From positions 1-63,329 of the forward strand of contig CAKQGQ010000013.1 of assembly GCA_934233735.1 (NCBI GenBank): a stretch of 63,329 nucleotides of DNA, given 5' to 3'. The stretch's first letter is position 1. Every line of letters begins with the position of its first letter. Of this stretch, positions 25,132 to 33,385 are shown piece by piece. A model generated the notes under the pieces. The model ran no database searches, was not told where the DNA came from, and was given only the letters and a program-made list of their open reading frames with translations. Source of the stretch: an uncultured Clostridia bacterium. GTDB taxonomy: Bacteria; Bacillota; Clostridia; Peptostreptococcales; Anaerovoracaceae. Both the position numbers and the translations under genes were made by a program.

Positions 25132-25617
25132 ATGAAATTTATTTTGCGATCGACAGACGAATATGATAGACTCGTCAAGTTTTTCGTAGAGAATAAGCTG
25201 GAGTTCGACGGCGATGAAGAAGTCGATACAGACATCGTTAAGTGCTGGAAGATATCCCAAGCGGAAGGAGATGACCTCAAGCATATCAAGACGGATGCCG
25301 GAGACGGCAAAGATTTTATTGCTGCGGGATGTGTATTGGCGATGAGAGAGGGTAAATATATCATAGACGGAATTGCCGTAGACCCTGCCATGCGAAAATT
25401 CGGACTTGGACGGCTTTTGATAAATAAGGCGAAGGAAGAAGTTTTAAGCCGCGGCGGAGATGCACTCTATCTGGTTGCCAGAGCGCCCGAATTTTTCAGA
25501 CGGCTGGGCTTTGAAACAATACCTGCGGACAATGCACCGAACTTCTTCGAATGTAAATACTGCCCGCAGTACGGGACGGAATGCCATCCGGAAATTATGA
25601 AACTGGACTTAAAATAA
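25132..25617 (+). CDS. GNAT-family N-acetyltransferase
   Basis: The 161-residue protein has the GNAT acetyl-CoA-binding region IDGIAVDPAMRKFGLGRLLI and the later VARAPEFFRRLGFETIP, typical of small-molecule or protein N-acetyltransferases. It follows folC by 19 bp with GGAGG upstream, so it is probably co-transcribed. The substrate is unknown. Two Cys near the C-terminus (FECKYCPQYGTEC) resemble a small metal or redox site of acetyltransferases related to ArgA-like N-acetylglutamate enzymes, but that is not conclusive. Confidence 0.8.
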   Translation: MKFILRSTDEYDRLVKFFVENKLEFDGDEEVDTDIVKCWKISQAEGDDLKHIKTDAGDGKDFIAAGCVLAMREGKYIIDGIAVDPAMRKFGLGRLLINKAKEEVLSRGGDALYLVARAPEFFRRLGFETIPADNAPNFFECKYCPQYGTECHPEIMKLDLK

Positions 25618-25653
25618 GAAAGAAAATATTCAGGAAAGAAGAAGCAGTTAAAG

Positions 25654-26415
25654 ATGAATTACGATAAACTTTTACAGGCAATTCTCGATATTGCGGAGGA
25701 AATGCTGATTGCAGGCGCAGAAGCAAGCCGCGTAGAGGACAGCGTAAAGCGTATGTGCGATGCGTACGGCTGCAATCGGGTGAATGTCTTCGTAATCACT
25801 TCAAATATTCAGGTTACAATGGAAGACCCAAATGGGCAGATTATCACCCAGATTCGCCGCGTAACGCGCAGCGATGTCAACTTCGACAGGCTGGATTATC
25901 TGAATAACCTTTCAAGATTTATCTGTGCAAACCTTCCGCCGGTGGAAGAACTCAGAAAAAAGTTTGACGAGGTTATGGCAAGAAAACAGCAGCCTTTTGC
26001 GTTCAGCCTGCTCAGCGGCATGGCAATCGGCGGCAGCTTCGCCGTATTTTTCGGCGGAAATCTCATGGACGGCATTGCGGCGGCATTGACAGGACTTGCG
26101 ACTGTCGCTCTGAATCGGGTAATTGAGAGGCTTGGACAAAACTCGCTCGCCAATATCTTTTCGGTATCTTTTGCAGCGGGCCTGCTCTCTGTATTGACGG
26201 TTTATCTGGGAATCGGCGTACATACCGATAAAATTATGATTGGTGTCATCATGCTTTTGATTCCGGGAATCGCTTTGACAAACGGAGTGCGGGATATGCT
26301 GACGGGCGATCTTGTTACGGGAATGCTGAGGGTGGTGAATGCGGTAATGCTTGCAATCGCGATTGCGTGCGGATTTGCGCTTTCACTCTTTCTTACGAGA
26401 GGAGGACTGATATGA
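25654..26415 (+). CDS. ThrE-family threonine/serine exporter, large subunit
   Basis: The 253-residue protein begins with a conserved soluble segment (LLQAILDIAEEMLIAGAEAS and RVEDSVKRMCDAYG) followed by about five hydrophobic segments from residue ~115. This is the ThrE (DUF1212) N-terminal half. In many Firmicutes the exporter is split into this protein and a small ThrE_2 protein, which is the next gene, overlapping by 4 bp. The role is probable threonine/serine or related amino acid export. Confidence 0.85.
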   Translation: MNYDKLLQAILDIAEEMLIAGAEASRVEDSVKRMCDAYGCNRVNVFVITSNIQVTMEDPNGQIITQIRRVTRSDVNFDRLDYLNNLSRFICANLPPVEELRKKFDEVMARKQQPFAFSLLSGMAIGGSFAVFFGGNLMDGIAAALTGLATVALNRVIERLGQNSLANIFSVSFAAGLLSVLTVYLGIGVHTDKIMIGVIMLLIPGIALTNGVRDMLTGDLVTGMLRVVNAVMLAIAIACGFALSLFLTRGGLI

Positions 26416-26837
26416 CAACACAGATTACAGCCGCATTGATAGGCTCCTTCGGTTTTGCGGTCTTTCTTAAAATGAAGGGAAAACAGATTGTTCTGGCAGG
26501 CATCGGCGGCGGAATTACATGGGCACTGTACCTTTTGCTGGAAAGCACATTGGGCGGCGTGTTCCTTCCGAATCTTTTAGCGTCGATTTTTGTCGGTATT
26601 TATGCGGAAGTCATGGCGCGCGTCAACCGCGCTCCGGCAACGATTTTTCTGACGACGGGTGCGGTTCCGCTGATTCCGGGAGGCAGCCTGTATTATACAA
26701 TGCTCGGACTGGTCGAGCAGGACGAACAGCTCTTTGCGGACAGCGGAACGAAAGCGGCGGTTATCGCGCTGGCGATTGCACTCGGCTTCGTATGCGTTGC
26801 GATTGCAAACAATTTTTATATCCGGATTCGTAAATGA
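26412..26837 (+). CDS. ThrE_2-type threonine/serine exporter, small subunit
   Basis: The 141-residue integral membrane protein has four hydrophobic segments and the motif FLTTGAVPLIPGGSLYYTML, matching the ThrE_2 (DUF3815) family. The ATG at 26412 overlaps the stop of the large subunit (ATGA), so the two are translationally coupled and probably form one exporter. Confidence 0.87.
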   Translation: MTTQITAALIGSFGFAVFLKMKGKQIVLAGIGGGITWALYLLLESTLGGVFLPNLLASIFVGIYAEVMARVNRAPATIFLTTGAVPLIPGGSLYYTMLGLVEQDEQLFADSGTKAAVIALAIALGFVCVAIANNFYIRIRK

Positions 26838-26861
26838 GATCGGTTTTAAGGAGGTCCTTAG

Positions 26862-28490
26862 ATGAGAGCTTGGATAAAGAAACATAAAATCATCGTGGTT
26901 CTTTTGCTGGCAGCGATATGCGCTCTGCTCGTAAAAGGAGTTTTCTTCAAAGACGAAACAGCGGGATATGAAGAGGAAACCGCAGAGAAAAGAGATATTG
27001 TTACATATAACAGTTTTGTGGGAAATGTAGAGCCTGCGTCCGATTTTAATCTGGTCGCACAGGCATCCGAGGAAGCTGTGCAGGTTCTCGTTGAAAAAGG
27101 TGACAAGGTAAAGGCAGGACAGGTAATCGCGCGGCTTGATACGACGAATATCGATTACAATATCCGCCTTCAGGAAGCGACCCTGAAAACGACGAAGAAG
27201 AGCAATAAGTATAATATTTCCGACGCAAAACGCGGATATGAAAACTATAAAGAGACCATCGACAAAGGTCTCAACAGCAGTCTGGAAAGCGCAAGGATGC
27301 AGATGGAAACTGCGGAAAAGGGCGTGAACGACGCACAGAAAGAATATGATAAAGCAAAGGCTTCGATTGAAGACGGAAGCTATGAAAGCATTCAAAGCGT
27401 ATATCTGCAGCGTGAGCAGGCATACCGTGCATATGATATTGCCAGAGATGCAGCTTCCGATGCACGCTCTTATTACAACGATGCATGGAGAGCTTACCGT
27501 GATGCGCAGAATGCGGCAGATGTGACACCTGCAGACGATCCTGCGAAAGCTTCACTGGAGTCCATGGCAGCTTCGCTGAAAACCGCCATGCAGTCAGCCG
27601 AAGCGCAGATGAACTCTGCCGAACGCTCTGTTGACAGCGCAAAGGGCTCTTATGATGACGCCTGCAAAGCGTTCGACAATGCGAAAAAGAATATTTTGGA
27701 CAAACTGGAGGATACGATTGAAAATGCGCAGATAAGCTATGACAACGCAAAAAAGAGCTTCGATGTCATTCAGCTTCAGGTAAACCAGCAGCTTGAAGGC
27801 TTCGAGGCGACGCTTGAAAAGACAAAAGCACTCAGCGATGTCAGCGCAGCGGAAATCCAGCTTGCCAGTCTCAAGAGCACGAGAAAAGACTATGTAATTA
27901 CAGCACCGATAAGCGGAACGGTAACCGATCTTCTCATTGAAAAAGGAGATATGGTGACGATGGGAATGCCAATCGCAACAATCGCAAATCTGGATACGAT
28001 GCAGGTTTCCATCAAGGTAGATGAGTATGCTATCAAGAATGTTTCGGTTGGAAGCCCGGTGAAGATTTATATCGACGCTTTGGAAAAGGATTATGAAGGC
28101 ACTTTGATTGAAGTCGACAGAACTGCGACTGTGGAAGGCGGCGTTTCCTATTTTAACGCAAAGGTCAGCTTTACGCCGGATGAAGCTGTAAAAAGCGGCA
28201 TGAGCGTGGAAGTGAAACTCACGCGTGTGGATGAAAAGGATGTGGTGAGTCTGTCGCAGAACAGCCTGCAGTACCATGATGACAATACCGCGTACATCTA
28301 TGTGAAAGATGAAAACGGAAAGATGGTCGAAAAGACTTTAGAGCTGGGCGCATCGGACGGCATATATGTTCAAATTACGGAAGGATTGAGTGAAGGAGAC
28401 AAAATTTTCTATCCGAAGAAGTTTATCTTTAGCATGAAAGATATGGACTCCATGCGCGAAGCAAGAAACTCAATGATGCTGGGTGAATAA
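26862..28490 (+). CDS. MacA-like periplasmic adaptor (HlyD/RND adaptor family)
   Basis: The 542-residue membrane-anchored protein has a Lys-rich N-terminus and one transmembrane helix (about 8-26). A barrel-sandwich hybrid is split into EEAVQVLVEKGDKVKAGQVI and APISGTVTDLLIEKGDMVTM, separated by a very long coiled-coil hairpin (about 105-335, rich in SYDDA/NAKKS-type heptads). A beta-barrel and a C-terminal domain follow. It partners the ABC ATPase and permease immediately downstream. In a Gram-positive it would bridge the wall space rather than reach an outer membrane. Confidence 0.88.
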   Translation: MRAWIKKHKIIVVLLLAAICALLVKGVFFKDETAGYEEETAEKRDIVTYNSFVGNVEPASDFNLVAQASEEAVQVLVEKGDKVKAGQVIARLDTTNIDYNIRLQEATLKTTKKSNKYNISDAKRGYENYKETIDKGLNSSLESARMQMETAEKGVNDAQKEYDKAKASIEDGSYESIQSVYLQREQAYRAYDIARDAASDARSYYNDAWRAYRDAQNAADVTPADDPAKASLESMAASLKTAMQSAEAQMNSAERSVDSAKGSYDDACKAFDNAKKNILDKLEDTIENAQISYDNAKKSFDVIQLQVNQQLEGFEATLEKTKALSDVSAAEIQLASLKSTRKDYVITAPISGTVTDLLIEKGDMVTMGMPIATIANLDTMQVSIKVDEYAIKNVSVGSPVKIYIDALEKDYEGTLIEVDRTATVEGGVSYFNAKVSFTPDEAVKSGMSVEVKLTRVDEKDVVSLSQNSLQYHDDNTAYIYVKDENGKMVEKTLELGASDGIYVQITEGLSEGDKIFYPKKFIFSMKDMDSMREARNSMMLGE

Positions 28491-28492
28491 CG

Positions 28493-29188
28493 ATGGCAGG
28501 AAAAGAAATTTTGAGAATGAAGAACATCGTAAAGCAATATGCGATGGGCGATGAGATTTCCACAGTCTTGAAAGGCATCAATCTAAGCGTCAACGAGGGC
28601 GAGTTTTTAGCGGTTCTCGGTCCGTCCGGCAGCGGAAAATCCACGCTGATGAACATTATCGGATGTCTGGACACGCCGACTTCGGGCGATTATTATCTTT
28701 CCGGCAGGCATATATTTAATCAGGACGAAAAGACGCTTGCGCAGATTCGAAGCAAAGAAATCGGCTTTATTTTTCAGTCTTTCTATCTTCTCCAAAGACA
28801 GACCGCGCTGGATAATGTCATCCTTCCTCTGATTTATGCGGGAATGGGAGCAAAAGAGCGAGAGCAGCGCGCAAAATCCATGCTGGAACGCGTTGGGCTT
28901 GGAGATAAAATGTATCACTTCCCGAACCAAATGTCGGGAGGTCAGCAGCAGAGAGTTGCGATTGCAAGGGCAATTTCAACCAACCCGACGATCTTGCTTG
29001 CGGATGAACCGACCGGAGCACTCGACCAGAAAACAGGAGCGCAGGTTATGGACATTTTCAATGAGCTGAACGCGGAGGGCAGAACGATTATTATGATTAC
29101 GCATGACGCGAAAATCGCAAAACATGCTAAACGCATTGTACGGATTCTCGACGGAAATCTCAGCGAGGGAGGTCTGGAAGATGCTTAA
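28493..29188 (+). CDS. ABC transporter ATP-binding protein (MacB/LolD-like)
   Basis: The 231-residue ATPase has Walker A GPSGSGKST (about 42-50), Q-loop FIFQSFYLL, signature MSGGQQQRVAIARAI, Walker B ILLADEPTGALD and H-loop ITHD, characteristic of MacB/LolD/FtsE-type ATPases. It lies 2 bp after the adaptor and overlaps the permease by 8 bp, so it is one operon. Confidence 0.95.
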   Translation: MAGKEILRMKNIVKQYAMGDEISTVLKGINLSVNEGEFLAVLGPSGSGKSTLMNIIGCLDTPTSGDYYLSGRHIFNQDEKTLAQIRSKEIGFIFQSFYLLQRQTALDNVILPLIYAGMGAKEREQRAKSMLERVGLGDKMYHFPNQMSGGQQQRVAIARAISTNPTILLADEPTGALDQKTGAQVMDIFNELNAEGRTIIMITHDAKIAKHAKRIVRILDGNLSEGGLEDA

Positions 29189-30383
29189 ATTCGGAATGTT
29201 GAAACAAAGCGTCATCATGTCGGTGCAGAATATCGTCAGCAATAAAATGCGTACATTTTTGACCACGCTGGGCATTATCATCGGTGTAGCCGCCGTTATT
29301 GCGATGGTGACGACGGTTTCCGCCGTTTCCGATTACATGATGAACGAGTTTTCCAGTCTCGGTGCGGGAACACTGACGATTACCGCACCGGGAACCCCTT
29401 TAAAATACGGGCTGACGGAAAATGATTTGACGGAAATCGAAGAAATGGAAAATGTCAAGGGAATTGCACCGTCCGTAAGTGTAATCGCCAAGATTGTCCG
29501 AAATGATTATGTCAGCGATGATGTCACGGTCACGGGGAAAAACGAAACATACTTCCAAAAAAATGATGAAATGGTTACATACGGAAGAGCTCTTACCGCG
29601 CAGGACATGGATGGCACCGTGAAGGTCTGCCTGATCGATGATGAGCTTGCCAAGACTTTCTTTTTAGGTGAAGATCCTTTGGGAAAGACAATCAGAGTCG
29701 GAGGAATCACCTATACGGTGGTTGGGCTTTGCGATCCCGATGACACGATGACAACCATGATGATCGGCGTGAAGGAAAGCGATGGAACGATTTATATTCC
29801 ATATAAAAATGCTTTGAACATGAACGGAAGAAGCAGCGTGAACAATCTGGAGGTTTACATTGATAATACGGATGAGACGGATGATTTAGTGGACAGACTG
29901 GAAGCATATCTTGACAACACCTTCAACAATGCAGACAATGCCTACAGCCTGATTAACATGGAAAGTCTCATGAAAATGATGGATACGATGTACGACATGA
30001 TGACGAAGCTCCTGGCAGGTATAGCATCGATTTCGCTTATGGTCGGCGGCATCGGCATTATGAATATGATGCTGGTCAGCGTGACGGAGCGGACACGGGA
30101 AATCGGGCTGCGAAAAGCACTCGGTGCAGAACCGAAGATTATTCAGCTTCAGTTTCTGATTGAGTCTGTGATTTTGTCGCTGATTGGTGGAATCATAGGA
30201 ATTATCATAGGCGAGCTTCTTTCCTATATCGCGCTTGACGCAATCGGAACGGACTTTGCAATCAATGTTTCGGCGGTTACGCTCGGCTTTGGCTTCTCAC
30301 TGGCAGTCGGCATTATTTTCGGCTGGGCTCCTGCAAGAAAGGCGAGCAGACTGAACCCGATTGACGCGCTTCGCAGCGAATAA
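29181..30383 (+). CDS. MacB-like ABC transporter permease (FtsX family)
   Basis: The 400-residue permease has one N-terminal transmembrane helix, a large extracellular MacB_PCD domain (about 50-270), then the FtsX core with three helices starting MVGGIGIMNMMLVSVTERT and REIGLRKALGA. The start at 29181 (GGGAGG upstream) is preferred over an in-frame ATG at 29103 inside the ATPase gene. Such systems export peptides or antibiotics by mechanotransmission; the substrate is not predictable. Confidence 0.93.
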   Translation: MLKFGMLKQSVIMSVQNIVSNKMRTFLTTLGIIIGVAAVIAMVTTVSAVSDYMMNEFSSLGAGTLTITAPGTPLKYGLTENDLTEIEEMENVKGIAPSVSVIAKIVRNDYVSDDVTVTGKNETYFQKNDEMVTYGRALTAQDMDGTVKVCLIDDELAKTFFLGEDPLGKTIRVGGITYTVVGLCDPDDTMTTMMIGVKESDGTIYIPYKNALNMNGRSSVNNLEVYIDNTDETDDLVDRLEAYLDNTFNNADNAYSLINMESLMKMMDTMYDMMTKLLAGIASISLMVGGIGIMNMMLVSVTERTREIGLRKALGAEPKIIQLQFLIESVILSLIGGIIGIIIGELLSYIALDAIGTDFAINVSAVTLGFGFSLAVGIIFGWAPARKASRLNPIDALRSE

Positions 30384-30453
30384 ATAAGAAATCGGCATAC
30401 TTTTCCTCTTTGGTAATAAACTGTATAAACAGAAAAAACTTTAGGAGGAAAAG

Positions 30454-31071
30454 ATGGAGAGCAATGTAGCGGAACTTTGCGGCGTGGTACTTTCAGATTT
30501 GAAATTCAGCCATAAAACATACGGAGAAATCTTCTATACATTCGTGCTTGGGATTGAACGCAGAAGTGGGTATATCGACGAAATCAATATCATGGTTTCG
30601 GAGCGTTTAATCTTTGAAAATCCACCGCGCGAAGGCGATTTCGTGGAAATAAAAGGGCAGGTGCGGACTTACAACGAGATTATCGACGACAAAAATAAAC
30701 TGAATGTTGTCGTTTTTGCCAAAGAAATCTATCTGAGCGAGAACTTTGGATACAATGAAAATTATATTTATTTAGAGGGTTTTCTTTGCAAAGCGCCTTT
30801 GAAGCGTACATCGCCTCTGGGGCGTGAAATCTGCGACCTGATGCTTGCCGTCAACCGAATGTACAATAAATCGGATTACATACCGTGCATTGCCTGGGGC
30901 AGAAACGCGGGCTATGCCGAAAAACTCGGCGTCGGTACGAAGCTGGTAATCGAAGGACGCATTCAGAGCCGCGAGTATAAGAAAAAGCTTGAGGACGGCA
31001 CTGCGGAAATGCGCAAAGCCTTCGAGGTTTCAGTCGTGAAGCTGGAGGAAGCAGAGACGGAAGAATTTTGA
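30454..31071 (+). CDS. SSB-like protein with two OB-fold segments
   Basis: The 205-residue protein appears to hold two OB folds. The second (about 105-195: NYIYLEGFLCKAPLKRTSPL, IPCIAWGRNAGYAEKLGVGT, LVIEGRIQSREYKKK) matches the single-stranded DNA-binding protein / PriB-like family. The first (about 5-95) has the same pattern of strands (GVVLSDLKFSHKTYGEIFYT, then EGDFVEIKGQVRTYNEI). It ends in TEEF and lacks the usual acidic Gly/Pro-rich SSB tail. It is unlikely to be the housekeeping SSB and may be a specialised DNA-binding factor. AGGAGG lies before the start. Confidence 0.7.
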   Translation: MESNVAELCGVVLSDLKFSHKTYGEIFYTFVLGIERRSGYIDEINIMVSERLIFENPPREGDFVEIKGQVRTYNEIIDDKNKLNVVVFAKEIYLSENFGYNENYIYLEGFLCKAPLKRTSPLGREICDLMLAVNRMYNKSDYIPCIAWGRNAGYAEKLGVGTKLVIEGRIQSREYKKKLEDGTAEMRKAFEVSVVKLEEAETEEF

Positions 31072-31093
31072 AAAATATGATATTAAATTAACG

Positions 31094-31124
31094 AAATCCA
31101 TTTTGCTTGCAGTGAAATGGATTT
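31094..31124 (+). promoter_or_regulatory. Inverted repeat overlapping the glyA promoter
   Basis: AAATCCATTT (31094-31103) and AAATGGATTT (31115-31124) form a perfect 10-bp inverted repeat that spans the -35 box. It may be an operator for glyA or a weak terminator of the SSB-like gene. Confidence 0.45.
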
Positions 31125-31135
31125 TGTGCTAAAAT
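31107..31135 (+). promoter_or_regulatory. Sigma-A type promoter of glyA
   Basis: TTGCAG (31107-31112) and TAAAAT (31130-31135) are 17 bp apart, 39 bp before the glyA start. Confidence 0.8.
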
Positions 31136-31174
31136 GAAAATTAAGACATTTATTATAAACGGAGGAAAAACAAT

Positions 31175-32422
31175 ATGTTCGATGTTAACGGAAAAGACAA
31201 CAGTACATACAATGTTGACAATTTTGAATTCATTAAAAAAACATCACCGACAGTTGGCGGATTTATTGAACAGGAATATAACCGTCAGAAGAATAACGTG
31301 GAGCTGATCGCTTCCGAAAACTACTGCTCTGAAGCAGTTCTTGCAGCATGTGGAAGTTGTCTGTCATGGAAATACGCAGAAGGCTATCCTTATGTTCGTA
31401 CTTCCGGAAATACAAGCCGTTATTACGGAGGAACTGAGTTTGTTGATCAGCTTGAAGAATACTGCTGCGATGTATGGAGAAAGGTATTTGACACGGATTA
31501 CCATGTAAATGTACAGCCGCACAGCGGTTCTCAGGCAAACTTCGCTGCATATAAAGCGATTCTTCAGCCGGGAGATACAATTCTTTCCCTGAGCCTGGAC
31601 AACGGCGGTCACCTGACCCACGGTTCGTCTGTAAACTTCAGCGGAAAATTATACAATATGGTATTTTATGATGTAGACGAAAGAGGCTACATCGATATGG
31701 AAGATGTCAGAAAGAAAGCGCTTGCGTGCAGACCGCAGCTCATTCTTACAGGCGCGTCCGCATATTCCAGAACAATCGACTTCCCGGCATTCGCTGAAAT
31801 CGCAAAGGAAGTCGGAGCATATTTCATGGTAGATATGGCTCACATCGCAGGTCTGGTAGCAGGCGGTGCTCATCCGTCACCGTTCGGATATGCTGACATC
31901 ATTACGACAACGACACACAAGACTTTAAGAGGACCTCGCGGCGGTCTTATCTTCGCGAGAAAAGACTTAGCAAAGAAAGTTGACAGCGCTGTATTTCCGT
32001 ATGCACAGGGCGGCCCATTGGAACACATCATCGCAGGCAAGGCAGTATGTGCAGAAGAAGCACTCAGACCGGAATACAAGGAATATGTACATCAGGTTGT
32101 AAAGAACTGCAAGGCTCTGTCTGATGAATTCATCAGACTCGGCTACAAGGTTGTAACCGGAGGAACCGACAACCATCTGATTCTTCTTGACCTTTCCGAC
32201 GAACCGTTCAGCGGAAGAGTTCTGCAGGAAGAATGCGACAAGGTTGGAATTACTTTGAATAAAAACTGCGTTCCTTGTGAAAAACGTACACCGAAGGAAA
32301 CTTCCGGCGTAAGAATCGGAACAGCTCCGATGACGACCAGAGGCTATAAAGAAGAAGATTTCGTAAAGGTTGTTCACAGAATCGATGAAGTGATTAAAAA
32401 GCTCAGAGAAGAATATAAATAA
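31175..32422 (+). CDS. glyA: Serine hydroxymethyltransferase
   Basis: The 415-residue PLP enzyme interconverts serine plus THF and glycine plus methylene-THF. It shows VELIASENYCSEAVLAACGS, the PLP lysine motif ITTTTHKTLRGPRGG and QPHSGSQANFAAY, and matches the usual length. GGAGG precedes the ATG. It has a single-gene unit with its own promoter and a following terminator. It connects to FolD and Fhs and to the serine dehydratase at the end of the window. Confidence 0.98.
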   Translation: MFDVNGKDNSTYNVDNFEFIKKTSPTVGGFIEQEYNRQKNNVELIASENYCSEAVLAACGSCLSWKYAEGYPYVRTSGNTSRYYGGTEFVDQLEEYCCDVWRKVFDTDYHVNVQPHSGSQANFAAYKAILQPGDTILSLSLDNGGHLTHGSSVNFSGKLYNMVFYDVDERGYIDMEDVRKKALACRPQLILTGASAYSRTIDFPAFAEIAKEVGAYFMVDMAHIAGLVAGGAHPSPFGYADIITTTTHKTLRGPRGGLIFARKDLAKKVDSAVFPYAQGGPLEHIIAGKAVCAEEALRPEYKEYVHQVVKNCKALSDEFIRLGYKVVTGGTDNHLILLDLSDEPFSGRVLQEECDKVGITLNKNCVPCEKRTPKETSGVRIGTAPMTTRGYKEEDFVKVVHRIDEVIKKLREEYK

Positions 32423-32444
32423 TCGCGATTGAAACAATAAAAAA

Positions 32445-32493
32445 GCTGCCCATCGTTGACTTGAAAACAAGTGTATCGACAGGCAGTTTTTTT
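32445..32493. terminator. Bidirectional terminator between glyA and the PPOX-like gene
   Basis: CTGCC (32446-32450) pairs with GGCAG (32482-32486), with an inner ACTTG/CAAGT stem around AAAA. T-runs follow on the plus strand and, read on the minus strand, T6 follows the other arm. Confidence 0.8.
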
Positions 32494-32522
32494 GTAATCA
32501 TTTTTTAGAAGTACGAGGTACC

Positions 32523-32918
32523 TTACCATGTTACAACTTCCGGAGCTTCCGTGAAGGAGCAGAATGCCGCTTTCGCGTCTTTCAGATAGTATACAACTGT
32601 GTTGCCGTCATCTGCTTTATACATTGCCTGAAGGCTCGGATATGCGTCGAGCATGGAGATACGCGCTTCGATTCTGTCGTCTTCCACAAGCGTGCCTGTA
32701 AGTCTGATCCAGCGGTCACTTCCAACCATTGCGGAAATCTCTACTTTTCCGTTTGCCTCAATCTGCTTGGAAACATCCTTGGATTTGCCTGTCTGGATAT
32801 AAAGCTTGCCGTCAAAGATATTTACCGTGCCGAACGGTCTTACATGCGGCTGGTCGCCGTCAACGGTTGCAAGATAATATACGCCTGCGTTTTTCAAAAA
32901 TTCATAAACTTTTTCCAT
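32523..32918 (-). CDS. Pyridoxamine 5'-phosphate oxidase family protein
   Basis: The 131-residue protein starts MEKVYEFLKNAGVYYLATVD and continues with PHVRPFGTVNIFDGKLYIQT, the FMN-binding split-barrel pattern of small PNPOx-like proteins of anaerobes. It is too short and too divergent to be the vitamin B6 enzyme; it may be a flavin reductase or FMN-binding stress protein. The start has GAGG upstream on the minus strand; a longer reading from 32999 would run through the promoter. Confidence 0.85.
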   Translation of the reverse strand: MEKVYEFLKNAGVYYLATVDGDQPHVRPFGTVNIFDGKLYIQTGKSKDVSKQIEANGKVEISAMVGSDRWIRLTGTLVEDDRIEARISMLDAYPSLQAMYKADDGNTVVYYLKDAKAAFCSFTEAPEVVTW

Positions 32919-32970
32919 ATTCAATCCTCGCTTTCGTAATCGTAGTTTAAATCTTAATTTGGATACCTTT

Positions 32971-32999
32971 ATTTTATACTTGCGGTTTTCGAAAGTCAA
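32971..32999 (-). promoter_or_regulatory. Promoter of the PPOX-like gene
   Basis: On the minus strand, TTGACT (32999-32994) and TAAAAT (32976-32971) are 17 bp apart. Confidence 0.8.
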
Positions 33000-33102
33000 T
33001 ATAAAAAGGAGGAATGGGCGAAGGATGGTGAATGAATGGGCGATACTAATATATCTACAATTTTTCGACCTCTTTGGCAGAAAGCCCGGTTATCTATCTC
33101 GA

Positions 33103-33141
33103 TTTAGATGTAGAAAGGCTTTTTTGAGTTTGTGTTCTAAA
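33103..33141 (+). repeat. Unit 1 of the 39-bp repeat island
   Basis: Starts TTTAGATG and ends GAGTTTGTGTTCTAAA, 39 bp in all. Its left part also forms the stem of a terminator-like hairpin (AAGCC at 33082-33086 with GGCTT at 33117-33121, then T-run). Confidence 0.85.
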
Positions 33142-33154
33142 TTTTTATTGGGAT

Positions 33155-33193
33155 TTTAGATATTGAAGAAGAAAAGTGAGTTTGTGTTCTAAA
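33155..33193 (+). repeat. Unit 2 of the 39-bp repeat island
   Basis: Starts TTTAGATA and ends GAGTTTGTGTTCTAAA, 39 bp, beginning exactly 52 bp after unit 1. The 16-base right end is identical to unit 1. Confidence 0.85.
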
Positions 33194-33289
33194 TAATTTC
33201 CAGAAGTACCTTGAAATATATCTATTTTATACTATCTAAAGAAAAATATCCCTTTTATGGGTTTTAAGAAAAATGTACTAAAAGAAAGA
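33194..33289. other. Centre of the repeat island, no gene seen
   Basis: AT-rich sequence with a lone TCTAAA at 33235-33240 and a -10 like TATACT at 33228-33233 that lacks a -35. No ORF or convincing RNA structure was found. Confidence 0.5.
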
Positions 33290-33329
33290 TTCGACACAGT
33301 TCGACATTCTTCGACACAATTCGCCACCG
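33290..33329 (-). promoter_or_regulatory. Tandem array of four Spo0A-box cores
   Basis: Four consecutive 10-bp units start at 33290, 33300, 33310 and 33320: TTCGACACAG, TTCGACATTC, TTCGACACAA, TTCGCCACCG. On the minus strand each contains TGNCGAA, the Spo0A-box core, and the first three are the exact TGTCGAA. Ten-base tandem spacing is the known arrangement for Spo0A dimers. The organism carries spoIVA, so Spo0A should be present. Confidence 0.7.
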
Positions 33330-33333
33330 AAAC

Positions 33334-33372
33334 TTTAGAACACAAACTCCATTTTTGCGCTATATATCTAAA
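33334..33372 (-). repeat. Unit 3 of the 39-bp repeat island (inverted)
   Basis: On the minus strand it starts TTTAGATA and ends GAGTTTGTGTTCTAAA, 39 bp, the same 16-base end as units 1 and 2 but in opposite orientation. It abuts the Spo0A-box array. Confidence 0.85.
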
Positions 33373-33385
33373 TTCGCGGCTGAAT

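Noticed and set aside
33025..33159. 44-codon hydrophobic ORF (MVNEWAILIYLQFFDLFGRK...) at the left edge of the repeat island
   Set aside because: Its nearest GGAGG is too far or misplaced, it runs through repeat unit 1 and a terminator-like hairpin, and its sequence changes would follow the repeat rather than a protein.
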